Below are positions 11,443 to 23,474 of a DNA stretch of 64,000 bases, one piece after another. The stretch is from positions 1,047,263 to 1,111,262 of the forward strand of contig KN832554.1 of assembly GCA_000827205.1 (NCBI GenBank), read 5' to 3'. This DNA is from Plicaturopsis crispa FD-325 SS-3 (Eukaryota; Basidiomycota; Agaricomycetes; Amylocorticiales; Amylocorticiaceae). Each line of letters begins with the position of its first letter. Position 1 is the first letter of the stretch. Under the pieces are notes generated by a model. It was not told the DNA's origin and ran no database searches. It saw only the letters and a list, made by a program, of their open reading frames with translations. Position numbers and translations under genes: made by a program.

Positions 11443-13691
11443 TCAATACGTCTCCCATACAAAGTCAGGCAAGACGTCTCGCATAACTATACAAAGCCCT
11501 CGTGAGCAATCGATGCGGGTTTCACAAAAAAAAACACGAACCTTTCCAGTGGTGAAAGGCTTCCGCTTTCTGCCATTCACCCAGCGAGTTAAGGGAGTCA
11601 GTCAGCACCCACTGCTGAGGGTCCTTCTCGCCCAAGATCTGCGATAGGTCGACCTCACGCTGCGGGAGCGACGACAGGACATGTTCACGGAGATATGAGT
11701 TGAGGTAGTCACCCTGTCGTGCTGGACGGAACGTCAGAGGGTTGGGTGATCTGGTGCAAAAGAACACCTGCGCGCATGTGCAATGAGCGGGGCTGCTAGT
11801 TGTAGACGGATACAGTGCGCACCATGTTGATGAACTCCGTGCGGAGTTTCTCTTCCGTCATTTGCTCGAAGGAGTCGTGGAATGCACGACATTGCGGAAA
11901 GTGTTGGCGGAGCGTGATTAGTATAGCCCGTGAAGCGTCGGAGTCGAGTTTCCCAGCAAAGTTCTATACCGTCGAAGAAGTGCATGTCAATGGAATGGAA
12001 TCACAAATGCGCTAAAGCTCGAGCTTACCACGGCGACAACACCATTGGGATGAACGATAGATTTGAGATCCTCAAAGAACTCCACTGTAAACAGATGCTC
12101 GGGCACACCACCACCCGAGAAACAATCATGGACAACGATGTCGTACAAACTATCCGCGCCCCCTCCTAATTCCGCACGTTTGTTCGAGACCCATTGCCTG
12201 GCGTCTTCGAGGTAAACACGACCGGGATCGAGCTCTGGCAGCCCAAAGAAATCGCGCGAGGCATTGTATACGGCCGGATCAATCTCAACGATCGTAGTCG
12301 AGATATCGTGGCGTGCAAATGCACCGGCAGCGATGCCAGCACCGAGCCCACTTAGTCGAAATGCGTAAGTCAATGTCCGCCAAGAAATAAAAATGCCCGC
12401 AAATCAAAACTTACATGATCAACGCATTATTCCAGCCGTCACTCTCCCCCTTTGCCGTGCTAGAAACCAGCCGTGCCGCCTCCTGCAGCACAAAAGCACT
12501 GTATATCGAATCACCCAGCGGTTCGCCAGCCTTATCCACGACAGGCGGCACATCGTCTATGGTAGCCACTCTGTCGCCAATCCACACACCGCCCAGAAGA
12601 GAATGCGAGGCGCGGAGATAGCGTAGAGAGTTCACTGATGTCGCGCCGTCAGAGGGCAGGACCTCGCCGACGACTATGACGCCAGTGGTTGACGGAGTCG
12701 AGGAGAGGATGCGCAGGGGGTGTACAGGGTGCGTATATACGTCTGGGAGCGGATGCGGGAGGACAGGGGATCGAAGATAAGGGAGAAGCGTCGGGAGAGA
12801 CAGCATTCCAATGACGCTTAAGACAGTGCGAGTGGTGAATATGCTGTCATCCGCCGAAGGCTTTTTAGGTTTAGCTGGAGGGCTTTGCGCTGCTTTCTTT
12901 GTTCGTGCCTTTGTTGCTGGTTTCGATTGGACAGGTTTCTCAGCTGACGGAGGGCTTGAGGATTCTGGGAGGGCCAGGGCAGTCGATAATAGCCATATGG
13001 CAATTACCACTCCACCTATCGTAAGATACTGTGGCGTAGAATCCAGTTAAGTAGGGAAGGAGGGAAAGGAGCGTTTCTCACAATTTTGTCATCGGATACC
13101 TCTGGGGGTGATATTGTTGGCCACAAGAAGTCGGCTGCTGCCGTTACAACAGAGTAGAATATCTGTAGCACGACAAGCCTGTCGAACAGTCCCGGAGGAC
13201 CGGAAGAGGAGGAAATCTGCCAGAATCTCTATCAGGAAATTGGTCTGTGACGATCCAGTCTTCGCCTTCGGCAGGTGATATTGCACTAGAGACGCGCCGT
13301 GAACAGGCAAAGCGGCACTCACATTTAATTCAATTGCAAACGACGCTGCCGCGTAGATTATCGGCCCCAATACAGCAACATGAGTGGCAATAGGTCCCCA
13401 CAATGCATCCCCAAATCGACCAGTAACCACCGCACCCCAGTATGTGGAATTCGGGGCCGCGCAAAGCAACAACCCAAACAGCAGGAAAGCCCTCGATCCT
13501 GACAGTCTAGGAGTGGCTGCTGGGATACCAACGGCTACCTTGAGAACGTGTCCTAGGTATCGGTGGGTGGGAACTGAGCCATAGAGAGGTGTCAGAGCGC
13601 GAGTGTAGACGAACAGCGCGAGAGAAGCAGCAGACAGGATGCCCAGTAGCTGGCCAATACGGAGCAGTGAAGACCCTAACGACGGAGCCAT
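11443..13691 (-). CDS. Polytopic protein with a spermidine-synthase-like domain
   Basis: Starts MAPSLGSSLLRIG at 13691 and ends at 11443 with MRDVLPDFVWETY. The N-terminal half has about five hydrophobic segments: ILSAASLALFVYT, AFLLFGLLLCAAP, VAVLGPIIYAAASFA, MVIAIWLLSTALAL and VLSVIGMLSLPTLL. A Lys/Pro-rich loop separates the last two. The C-terminal half is a Rossmann-like domain with IIGLGAGIAAGAF (SAM-type glycine loop), TIVEIDPAVYNASRDFFGLP, VYLEDARQWV and YDIVVHDCFSGGGVPEHLFT. This matches the spermidine synthase fold. The loop that normally carries the catalytic Asp reads HDCFSGG, so aminopropyl transfer is doubtful and a methyltransferase-like role is possible. Membrane location is inferred. 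The final exon, about 37 bases, was found by splicing from 11552 to near 11483. Confidence 0.8.
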
Positions 13692-13992
13692 GGTCTACAC
13701 AGCTCGGATGACGCGTTTAGTAGGGCCTTGACGTAGAGAGAGTGCTCATTTGTGTGCAAGGATGGTCGTGTTTTTGAAGGAACAAGGTCATGATGCATGA
13801 TGGAGAATTCGTGGCAAAACGTCGGAAATTACGCCGTCAATTATAATTTATATGATTCCGCGCGACGGATCACGAGTATGTTCCTCCGCTACCTTGTCTC
13901 ACTTTCAGTACAGAGCAGATACAAGTTTGTCCAATGTTCAGTATAGTCTACTAGGAAACAACACTACATGATATCGTACACAGTGAACACTA
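13692..13992. other. Promoter of the spermidine-synthase-like gene
   Basis: Between the start of the upstream minus-strand gene and the end of the M28B gene. An AT-rich segment at 13841-13852 reads TATAAATTATAA on the minus strand, about 150 bases before the ATG at 13691, and is a plausible TATA element. Confidence 0.4.
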
Positions 13993-16900
13993 TCAAACTT
14001 GAAGCGTCTCCTCAAGTTTCTCGATCAAGGTTTGCAGCCTGTCAGCCTCGAGCTCGGCCAATGTAGCGTTCTTCTCTATCGTCAAGGCCTCCTCCACCGC
14101 TGGTAGAGTAGTAGCGCCGTAGCCTAGATTCACATCGCACGTCAGTAGAGTAGGAATGAAGAACAATGGAATGCGATTTACCTAGCCACGTCCCGGGCGC
14201 AACGCCGAGGTGCTTGAAAAACTCGCGGCCCTTCAGACCCTCGTCATGAATAAAGCCTCTCTCGAACGCGACCAGCTTCTTGTTCGCAGCTTGCACGCGC
14301 CGCACAGCTTTGATGAATTTCCTGCCTGGGTGTGGGAAGTGGTGCACATCTGCGCCGAGGCGTGATGCAAAGGCTTGCGCTAGCGAGATGTCCTCCTCTT
14401 CCTGGCGCTCCTTGAGATAGGCGGGAGCCCGTCCGACCCTGGGGTGCAGACGAACACCGCTCGCAGATTTGATGTCCAGCTCATGGTGGCTCTTCTGGCA
14501 CGCATGGGACTTCTTGCACTCGAATTTCTTCCCGAATACCTTTCGAAGTTTGCATGCAAGATGCTTGGCCTTGCGCCGCAGTTTTCTGAGTTTCGAGGAT
14601 CTCTTCTTCCATTTCTTGAATATTTTTTTGAGGTCGTGCTCAGCTTCGGCTTTCTCGGCATCGAGAGCAATACTGGCGGTCTGAAGTGACTTGATAGACG
14701 CTCGCAGCCGCGACAAGTCGGGAGACAGAGATGCGGTCAATGCGAGGTTCTCGGCGCTATATCGAAGGTTCGTCAGCGTTAACTGAGAATGAAAATGAAC
14801 TATTGGTACGAACTGGTCAACGTAACGCTCCAGCTCGAGAGCGTAGTGGGTAGTGTTCAAGGGAAGGATAGTGTCACCAGCGATACGCAAGGCCATAAGT
14901 CCTAAATGTTTCGCAACCGCCACCTTTCAATGGAGCCTAAGATGAGTACGAGGTGTTTGAAGGCAACAGCAAGAATGCGTACATGCTTGAAGAAGCCGGG
15001 GTCGCCGTAAAGCTCTTGCCACCGCTCGCTGTCGAATATGGAGTGATAGTGGTAGACAGGGTCATGCAGGGTCGATCCAAACCCTCCATTCGAACTGGCA
15101 ACCTAGAGACAACGTGTGTCGCTTAGTTAGGCATATTATCGAAGAGCTTGTACACCACTTACACCAAGGTGCTGCAAGAAGACTGTATAGTCGCTTCCCG
15201 ACCCCAGTGGGCTAACACCGATGCTATCCAGAGCCTGGGCTTCAGCCTCCCACATGGCCAGTACTTCGCTATCGACTTCCGTGCCATTGCCGAATAACTT
15301 GCCTGAGTCCGAGCGTGCGTCCCAAAGTGTGCGACCGGCGTCGGTGGGGTGAGGTACATCCTCTGCAGCTTGGCGGTACACATGTGCGAGGGAAGGCGAT
15401 GCGGATGCGCCGAAACGGGATCCGGAAACAGAAGAGTCTGTCGCAGGCGTAAGAGTCAGTTCCATAGACGGGAAGCGAAACACAAGGGTCCCACCTAGGT
15501 TGAGGTAGGCGACAACGTGCTTGTCAATGAATTCGGGGAAGTCTTCACCCCACTCGGTGCTTCCAATGAGAGCATACTACACATAGTGGATCCATGTTTA
15601 GGTCGGGAATAGCGACTTGAAGACGGTATAACACACCTCTTCAGCATCCCAGCTAGCAAAGACGATCGTACGCAGTGGCCTCCAGCCGCTTCTCAGGAGC
15701 ACGCCGAAGCCTCGGATGATCTCATGCACAGATGCTGTGCCGGAGGTAGGGTCAGTAGCGCCCAGGACCTGTTTTCATATATAAATGAGAGATTGAAAGG
15801 GGTGTCAAATGATTTTTCTGACCCATGCTATTGCGTGGATAGTTAGCAATCACAGTTTTTAGACAGTGGGTCGTTCAGCTTACCATCGCGATGATTTCCT
15901 ATCACGACAACTTCATCCCTGATGTGCCCCGGAATAACGCCCAAGGTGTTCCAGATGGGGGTTATCTTGTCATCGACTTTCGAAGTCTCATCAGTTACAA
16001 AGATCGAGTTACACAGATATAAAGACAAACCGTGGTTGACAAGTTTGACATCTCGGCCTTCACTGGTGGCGCCTATCTCTTTAAGCAGGACCTCAGCATT
16101 TGCCCAAGAGATGGGGATCGACGGGATAGATGGGTAATTTCCGCCAATGTCACGGGTGGCATTCTTGTACGCCGGTTTCCCAGGTGTCGTAGGATCGCCT
16201 GGGTAGAGAGAGATGAAGGACACTGAACCCCGCTGCACCGAGTTGGGGTTTCTGGCGGGGCCGTCAGGGTAGCTACAGTAACATTATCAATTTGCTGGGA
16301 GTAGCAGGAAGCTAAAGGATACGTACGCAGCGTATCCGTTAGCCACGGTGACGGTACCATCATCGCGAATGTCACTGTATATCAGAACTGCAGCTGCTCC
16401 GCGCTCCTGGGCACCTTTGACCTGCATACCCAATTTGTAAATACGCGATAAAACCAGCATACCTAGCTACACACCTTGAGGCCGCGGAAGATTCCACCAT
16501 AGCGCGTGAGGACAATTTTACCAGTCAGATTCACGCCTTGCGTGATTTTTTGAGTGAATGTATACGCGAAAGAATTCACTTGGTATTCACCTTTTGCCTC
16601 TAGGTCGTCGTAGTCGGATTGTCTGCCGTAGTGGGCGTACACGAGTTTGCCTTGCACTTCACCTCCGACAGATAGCCCGTGGAACGCAGGAACAGCATCA
16701 TAGTACTCCCCCGCGTCAGGGTCCGTATCGTCCGCAACTTCTTCCAAGTTCGCCTTCCACACTACCTTGCCGTCGTCCCCAATAATCTCAAGGCTGCGGT
16801 CGAGTGGGGTGTTCATGTAGGGGTAGTATTCGTCGATCCATGCCTGCGGCTTATGGAGCTTCGGGATGGACAGCGTAGCCTGGCGAGAGGCGTCGGACCC

Positions 16901-17397
16901 GGCTGGGAAGATGGGCTCCACTTCGGGGGCCTCGATGCCTAGTTCAGTCTGTAGCAACTTGAGGAAATCCTTCGCAGTGGTCAGGTCACCCTCGGAGCCC
17001 GCGACATGGGGCTTTGAGGCATATTGCCTCGACGCAGCGATAGCGCTGGCCTCGTTCGGAATGGACCTGGAAGGGGTCCATTATCAGTAACACGAGCATG
17101 GAAAGGCATGCGCGACACGCACAAGAACAGTTTCTCTGCCTTCTTTCCGACGAGTGGTTTCTTGTGCCCCGTCGTTGCGCTACCCGTGATGTTCAAGACG
17201 CCGGTACTCCATAGGTGGACGGAGAGAATGACGGCCAACAACGCGGCCCATCGAAAACCAGCTTTCAAGATGCGCGGAAAGCGTTCTAAGCGCGATTGAG
17301 CACGGTGAGCTGCAGCTTGGCTGGATACGGGGAGAGCAAGGACAGCATCCGCCTTCTTCTCGGAAGGAAACATAGCTGAGGCCTTGACGTCCGTCAT
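13993..17397 (-). CDS. M28B glutamate carboxypeptidase-like protease, copy 1
   Basis: A multi-exon type II membrane protein. The ATG at 17397 gives a short cytosolic tail and a signal anchor ([18 protein letters not shown]). Next come EKLFL, then an N-terminal segment with [12 protein letters not shown], and a PA domain with [16 protein letters not shown]. The M28 catalytic core has [12 protein letters not shown], a D-P-T-S-G zinc/active-site turn, and WDAEE. Then comes [10 protein letters not shown] (zinc His), and a C-terminal TFR-type dimerisation domain ending [16 protein letters not shown]. Yeast relatives are vacuolar or endosomal (Vps70, Tre1); the human one is glutamate carboxypeptidase II. 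A Lys/Arg/Cys-rich insertion of about 60-65 residues in the dimerisation domain (roughly 14330-14640) is absent from the second copy at 54646-57533. Confidence 0.9.
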
Positions 17398-17730
17398 GGT
17401 GAGGAACGTCTGTGTAGGACGGTTCGAGCTGACTTTGTAGATGCCAGGCGCTGTACTCTCACGAATAATAGATTCTAAATGAGCATGGATGTCGCAAGCA
17501 AGATGCATGTGCTCAAACTTGTGGCGGCGCCGCGGCGGCGACTGCGGTACAAACAAGAAATGACGTTTCTTGCATACTCTACGACTGCGAGCAATAAATA
17601 CAGGTGTTTCTTGTTAGTTGCATACAAGTACATTGACATCCAAAAAGGTGTTTGCTACGTCCTGCGTTGAGCTCTATCCCCGTCCCAATCTTGAGGCTAC
17701 ACGGCAATGAAGACCACGAGGCAAGACAGC

Positions 17731-18829
17731 TTAGAAGCCAGCAGGGAGCGAGCTGCCTCCCATGATGACACCCATGCTGACGCCGCGGCTGATATCACCG
17801 AAGGGCTTCCCGCTTGCCATGAGGAACACGCCGAGGACTGCGACCTCCAGAATGTTCTGCTGCAGGCCCTCAGGGAAAACCGTCACTCGGACAATGTTGT
17901 TCGCGTCACTGTAGATCGCCAACGGACGTCCAGGCGCCGATGGGCTCAAGAGCTGCAGATAGAACACATGGATGAATAAAATGAAGAGGTCGCGAAGGAC
18001 AATTGACATACGTGAACAGTGTCGTCGGGCTGATCGATCCATTCAAGCTCTTGTCCGTTGAACTGAACTGAACGGCACCTATGCAGATCGCGACACTTAG
18101 CATTGCATAGGATCAAGAAAAAGGTAAGCACACGTACTCTTTCTTCCTGTCGAATGGCATCCACTCCTTGATCTTGATCTTGTTGCCGTGGTACACCATG
18201 CGAGGCGAATCGTGATTCCACTCAACGGTGGCGATCACCCGCTTCTCCCCATCGAGAACAGTGCTCTCTTTTTTCGTGCTCGAGACCGATTGAACGACGC
18301 GACCCCACGGGTCTGTCACGGTAGAGTTCATAACGTCGTCGGAAGTGCCGGAGAAGGTGAATACGATGGGGCCCTGGCCCTGAGGCGGGGGAGGAGGAGC
18401 CTGCTGCTGCCCATACTGGGGTGGAGGAGGCTGGCCGTACGGCGCCTGACCGCCCTGCTGGCCGTAAGGTGCCTGGCCAGGAGGGGGTTGGCCGTAGGGT
18501 GCCTGCTGGCCGTAAGGCGCCTGCTGGCCGTATTGTGGCTGTTGGCCGTACTGAGGCTGCTGGCCGTATGGCGCTTGGTTGGGGGGCGGCTGGCCGTACG
18601 GCGCTTGTGCGCCATATGGTGGCTGTGGAGGCGGGGCACCGTACGGCGCCTGCTGTCCGTAGGGTGCTTGCTGTCCGTAAGGCGCCTGTGGCGGTGGTGC
18701 ACCGTATTGGGGCTGCTGGCCGTACGGCGCCTGTGGTGTGGGCGCTCCATAAGCCGGCTGCCCGTATGGCGATCCACCTCCGTACTGAGGAGCCGGGGGC
18801 TGCTCTTCGCGTTTGCTGAAAAGACCCAT
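17731..18829 (-). CDS. DUF6593-like protein with PYGQ-repeat N-terminus
   Basis: Three exons (18829-18138, 18078-18012, 17952-17731) give 326 aa. After MGLFSKREEQ, residues 10-160 consist almost only of Pro, Tyr, Gly, Gln and Ala in repeats of the type APYGQ or PQYGQ. From about residue 165 a folded domain follows, with GPIVFTFSGTSDDVMNSTV, RVIATVEWNHDSPRMVYHG and QFNGQELEWIDQP, resembling the basidiomycete DUF6593 domain. The tail has a hydrophobic helix (LEVAVLGVFLMASG) and a Gly/Ser-rich end. Function is unknown. Pro/Tyr/Gly-rich N-termini occur in proteins that self-associate or bind membranes; that is inference only. Confidence 0.75.
18420..18775 (-). repeat. Coding minisatellite of PYGQ repeats
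   Basis: A degenerate tandem array of 12-24-base units inside the first exon of the DUF6593-like gene, each coding for variants of APYGQQ. On the plus strand the units read as repeated TGGCCGTA...GCC blocks. The array also creates a 218-codon open frame on the opposite strand (18188-18844), which I regard as a shadow. Confidence 0.8.
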
Positions 18830-19296
18830 ATTTTGTGTGTTTAACGGTGGTCTGGAGGTGAAGGTATGAGCGATAGATGCGGGGAGATTACAAGACCTAA
18901 GACAAACCTTTCCAAGCTTTTGTACTGTTTCTGGATGCTCAATCCGGTGCCTACCGGGGCTACCGTCAACTGATGCTGTGGCCCATCGTGATCGATTCAG
19001 ATGCGTCCGATGTTGCTACCACAGCCTCTTGTGATAAACTACCGTCTAAGTAAAGATCAGTAAATTTGGACTATGAAAGGACATATATGTGCCCATAGTA
19101 CTAAGTATGTAGTGCGGTGACATAGAAAAGCACAGATAAAATCGAGAGAAAACATACTTCAATCGGAGGTGGCTAAGAAGAACTGGCCCCGATGCGGATT
19201 GAGATAATAATAGCCACGTGGCGATGGTGCCGAAGCTGCTTTACTTTGCCAAGAAACTTCAAGTTGAACCGCAACGTTTACAGAATTTCTCACTGA
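18830..19296. other. Divergent promoter region
   Basis: Upstream regions of the DUF6593-like gene (minus) and the Rrn11-like gene (plus). No coding or RNA element was recognised. Confidence 0.45.
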
Positions 19297-20205
19297 ATGG
19301 CAGACACTTCGTTCATTTTTGCTCCTCCAGACTCAAAGAAATCGCTCACAGCAAGAAGGGTGCACTTGCACCGGCTCTACGATATATTGCAACTCTCCTT
19401 GCAGCGAAACGATATACCTCGTGCAAGGCGAGCATGGGCAATATTCTCGAGGTGCAAGGAGGTAGACTGGAAAACGATGTGGACCACCGGCGTGCACCTT
19501 CTTGGCATGGGTATGGATGATACGCTGGATCGCCCCGAAAGGATCGATTTTTTACGTGCCATGATGCTCCAGTGTCCGGCGGAGGTAAATCATGGCATGA
19601 TACCTGTGATGTACCGCCTCTAACCATCCCGAAAGCGCGAATCCATCCTCAAAGAATTGGCACTACGGCTCATCATGGGCGGAAAATACAGAGAAGCGTT
19701 AGATGAGCTGGAGACGTACGTGCCACGACTGCGCTCGCCCACAGAGAATTGATATTTCTTGGGCAGGTATTTGCCTTCGTTTCCCTTTCAAGAGAACGTA
19801 GCACTCCACATATATGCCGGGCTCATTTGTCTTTACCTTGGCCAACCGTCTGTGACCGCGAGTCAGACAGGTGGGCTTCCATGCATTAGGGATTTCCGGA
19901 CGCTAACTATCAGGCAGCTCAAACGATATCGAGTTTTAACCTCGCGCGACTTCGTGAAGCACAGACTCATCTCGAACGTGCACGGTCACTGGACGCGGAT
20001 AATATCGTCGCTATTGCGTTCTTAGAAAAGGTCGCACATCCTTCTCTGTTACAGAGTACCTCCTGCTTACTTGCGTCCTGTCTTCTCCCGATAGATTACA
20101 CAGTTACAGAGACCACCCGATTCTCGACATCCAGACCACGACTCTGACGACGATAATATGGTTGTCGACGCTGCGGACCAACGGCGAAAACGAGCTCGGA
20201 CTTGA
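19297..20205 (+). CDS. RNA polymerase I initiation factor Rrn11-like protein
   Basis: Five exons (19297-19584, 19636-19715, 19767-19851, 19914-20030, 20095-20205) give 226 aa. The helical start RRVHLHRLYDILQLSLQRND, then ARRAWAIFSRCKEVDWKTMW, resembles the Rrn11 family. Later YLPSFPFQENVALHIYAGL and REAQTHLERARSLDADN add TPR-like helices. A short acidic patch (HDSDDDN) and a basic RRKRAR tail end the protein. In yeast Rrn11 is part of the core factor that places TBP and Pol I at the rDNA promoter. The assignment rests on remembered similarity of the helical core and is probable, not certain; a generic TPR protein is the alternative. The start is the first Met ahead of the conserved helix. Confidence 0.65.
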
Positions 20206-20453
20206 CTCTACTAACTTTGTATCATTCTGGGCCATGCGATCTGCTCGACGTCACAGCTCTGAGGCGTTAGACCGCGGTTTTCGAAGCTTTAACGTTGTCA
20301 CTGCCAACCTACTACTATTACCGCTACTATGCCTTCATAACGGTAATAGCGCCACCACATTCTGGCTTCGAGTCATCGCTCTCGCTTCGGCCCCGAGCGC
20401 ATTAATATAACCATCCTGGCTCGTATCCGAACCGATCACAACCCTCATCAAAC

Positions 20454-23326
20454 ATGCCGAAAGGACCCTCCAAAGGCAAAGCGACATTGCAAGCCGGTAC
20501 AATCACCGCAACGTCGCAACAGTCGCGCTTTCACACAGAAACCCTCGATGCCGGACTGGAACTCGACCTCCAGGGCGTCACCATCTCGATTGGCGAGCAT
20601 GAGCTCATAACGGACAGCAGGCTTAAACTGAAAGGCGGGGTGCGGTACGGATTGATAGGAAGGTAATGCGGTCACTGTGCTTGGATGTGCTCCATATTTA
20701 ACAGTTCGACAGAAATGGATCCGGCAAATCTAGTAGGTCGCGACATCTGTTTGCAGGTGGTATGCATTTGACATGGACTAGCCCTCCTTCAGGCAATTGC
20801 AGACAAGCTCATCCCGGGGATTAGTAGCTCCCTCCGGATCCTTTTCGTTTCCCAGGTCATGGACAGCGCTCGTGCTGCGACATTTGAGGATGGCAACGAC
20901 GAGGATGTATCTGTTCTCCAGCATGTTATCGGCGGCGATAAACAGCGCTTGGAGGCAGTGAAGGAGTTTGACAGTAAGTTGCGTCGGATAATTTACGTTC
21001 GGGCATAAAAGCTCACAACGATTCGTATCTCTAGTGCTGACACGCGCCGTTGAATCAACAAATCTCGGGGAGACGCAGTGCATAGTCTCCAGTCTACGGC
21101 TTGCCAAGTATCAACGCGCCCTGGACTATGCACGGAAGATTGCGAGCAGAACGTCGGGAACGCGGGGCAAGAAAGCGCGCGAAGAGGAAATTAGGGCGGA
21201 AGATAGGTTGAAGGCAGCCAAAGAAGCGTAAGGATTGCCAACCATGGCTCTGGGGACGATCTCAAAATTGGGCTGCACCTAGACTAGAGCAGGGTACTGT
21301 CGATGTGAACGTTCTGAGCCAGGCCGCAGACATGCTGTTGGATGTGACAACGACGCTTGAGATTGTAAGTACTTCTATGTTTCTCGCCTAGACTTCAGTC
21401 GTTTACATGTTTCTACAGCTCGACGCGGCTACAGCAGAGTCGCGCGCCGCAACTATCCTTGCGGGACTGGGGTTCTCGCAGGAGATGGTCAAGAGCCCGT
21501 ACGTCTCGCTCTCTGGTGGCTGGCGATCTCGCTGTGCGCTTGCCACATCCCTCCTCGTTCAGTCGGACATCTTAATTCTTGATGAACCGTCCAACTTCAT
21601 GGTGCGCCACCCGCATGCATGTGGACGTCCTCTCGGCCGTGCTAATGCCCTCACACAGGACCTTGCAGCTACCCTGTGGCTAGAGCAGTATCTTGTTTCG
21701 CGAACGGGGACGCTTATCCTGACGTCGCACGATCAAGTTTTTCTGAATCATGTGGTGGAAGAGACTATTCACATTCGCCACAAGACACTTCGTTACTTTG
21801 AAGGCACACCCCATGCTTACGACGTGAATGAACGGAAGAGATACAGGGCTGCCAAGAAGTCGCAAGATGTCTTGAACAAGAAGAAGGAACATGTGCGTAG
21901 AGTAACTGGGTGGCATAGAATTCAATCTGACACTTATCGTCAATAGATAGAAAGCTCCATCCGGCAAGGAGTGGCATCGGCGAAACAGACCGGGGACGAG
22001 AATAGGATGCGTATGGTCAAGTCGAGACAGAAAAAGTAAGCAGAAAGTTCAGCGTCGTCAGTCGCAATGAACTCAAATCGATGTTATACCCAGGCTTGAC
22101 GAGCGGTGGGGCGTCGAGACGAGTGCGAAGGGCGGCCGCTTTAAACTCAACCGCGATCTAGCAGGATTTCACGAAACCAGTCGGGCTGAGGTCACCGTTG
22201 AAGAGGCTGAACTTTCAGTGAAGATTGTGATCCTAGATCCAGACAAGCTCCGCACGCTCGGGGACCTCGTGCATCTCGAAAATGTCTCGTTCCGCTATCC
22301 CAACGCAGTGAAACCGACACTGGAGGGCGTCACCTTGACTGTGGACCAAGGCGGGCGATGCGCGTTTGTAGGTGCGGTGAGTACTAAAGTTATCGCAATA
22401 AGTCGCCTGCTGACATCCGAACAAACGCATTAAGAATGGTCAAGGAAAGTCAACGCTTTCCAAGCTGATCCTAGGAGAGCTTTCGCCGACCAGGGGATCC
22501 ATCACACGTCATCCGCTACTGAAAATAGGGTACTTCTCCCAGCACTCGGTCGAGGAACTGTCGGGCAGCGCGGAAAGCACGGCGCTTACTTACTTCCTCG
22601 ATCACTTTGCGAAGAAAGGCGACACCGTTTCAGAAAGTGATGCTAGACGTTGTCTTGGGTCTTTTGGTCTTGGAGGCAAGATCGCTAGCGATACGCCTTT
22701 GGGAGCGTTATCAGGAGGTCAAAAGGTATGTCGCGTACTGCTCCGGTTGTCGCTGTCTCACTGAGTGCCCATCCATAAGGTTCGACTTGCATTTGCTCTG
22801 ATTGTGTTTCGGCCTCCTTCGCTCTTGTGCGTATCACTCTTACCCCGGTTGCAGGATTGCAGGTGTTAAGCGTTAACGTTTGACGATAGGCTTCTCGATG
22901 AGGTTACGACACATGTCGATGCGCCGACAATACAAGCACTCGCCATCGCACTGCGGCACTTCTCCGGCGGTGTCATTCTCGTCACCCACGACCGGTATGT
23001 CCGGACACTTGGATGATTGTGTCAGTCGTCATGAACTCATCATCGTATCTCCTTCTGTCAGATGGTTCAGCCGTGTGGTTGTAGAAGGCTGCTCCGCGAA
23101 TGCAGCCGCGTCGTTCGACCACGAGGACATCGTCTCCGATATGTCTGACGACACCGATGCTGAACAGAGCACAAGTGATACACATCGACAGGGCCTGACT
23201 TACTATGTTGGAAGCGGTAGAGTCAAGCTCCTTGAAAACGGGATGATGCAGTATGTTCAGATGGTAGAGCGGGGACTTGAGCGGAGGACAAAGGCAGCTG
23301 AAGCTGCGGCAGCGAAGGGGACGTGA
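20454..23326 (+). CDS. ABC-F family ATPase
   Basis: Many short exons encode two nucleotide-binding domains and no membrane segments. First domain: Walker A NGSGKST (split by an intron after KS), signature LSGGWRSRCALA, Walker B ILILDEPSNFMD and H-loop TSHD. A Lys-rich linker (RYRAAKKSQDVLNKKKEH) leads to the second domain: Walker A NGQGKST, signature LSGGQKVRLAFA, Walker B LLDEVTTHVD and H-loop VTHDRW. ABC-F proteins act on ribosomes in translation or ribosome assembly (GCN20, Arb1, eEF3-like). The second Walker B has Val where Pro is usual and TTH where TNH is usual. An acidic insert (SDMSDDTDAEQSTSD) lies just after the second H-loop. The subgroup is not clear. The start ATG follows an ATCAAAC leader. 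Confidence 0.88.
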
Positions 23327-23474
23327 TCATGGTCTGCGTAGAATACATTGGGTATGCCCTCATGAAAATGCTACGACCCATGCATTAAATAATGTAAATA
23401 TCGCAATACGAATAAACTGTAACTCTAAAGTACTTGTGCGTTCAAGCTTGCTAGCCCTTCCCAGCGCTAGTGAC

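Noticed and set aside
18188-18844. 218-codon plus-strand open frame
   Set aside because: It is the exact antisense of the PYGQ repeat exon and has an Arg/Leu repeat composition caused by the repeat; the minus-strand gene has introns and a recognisable domain.
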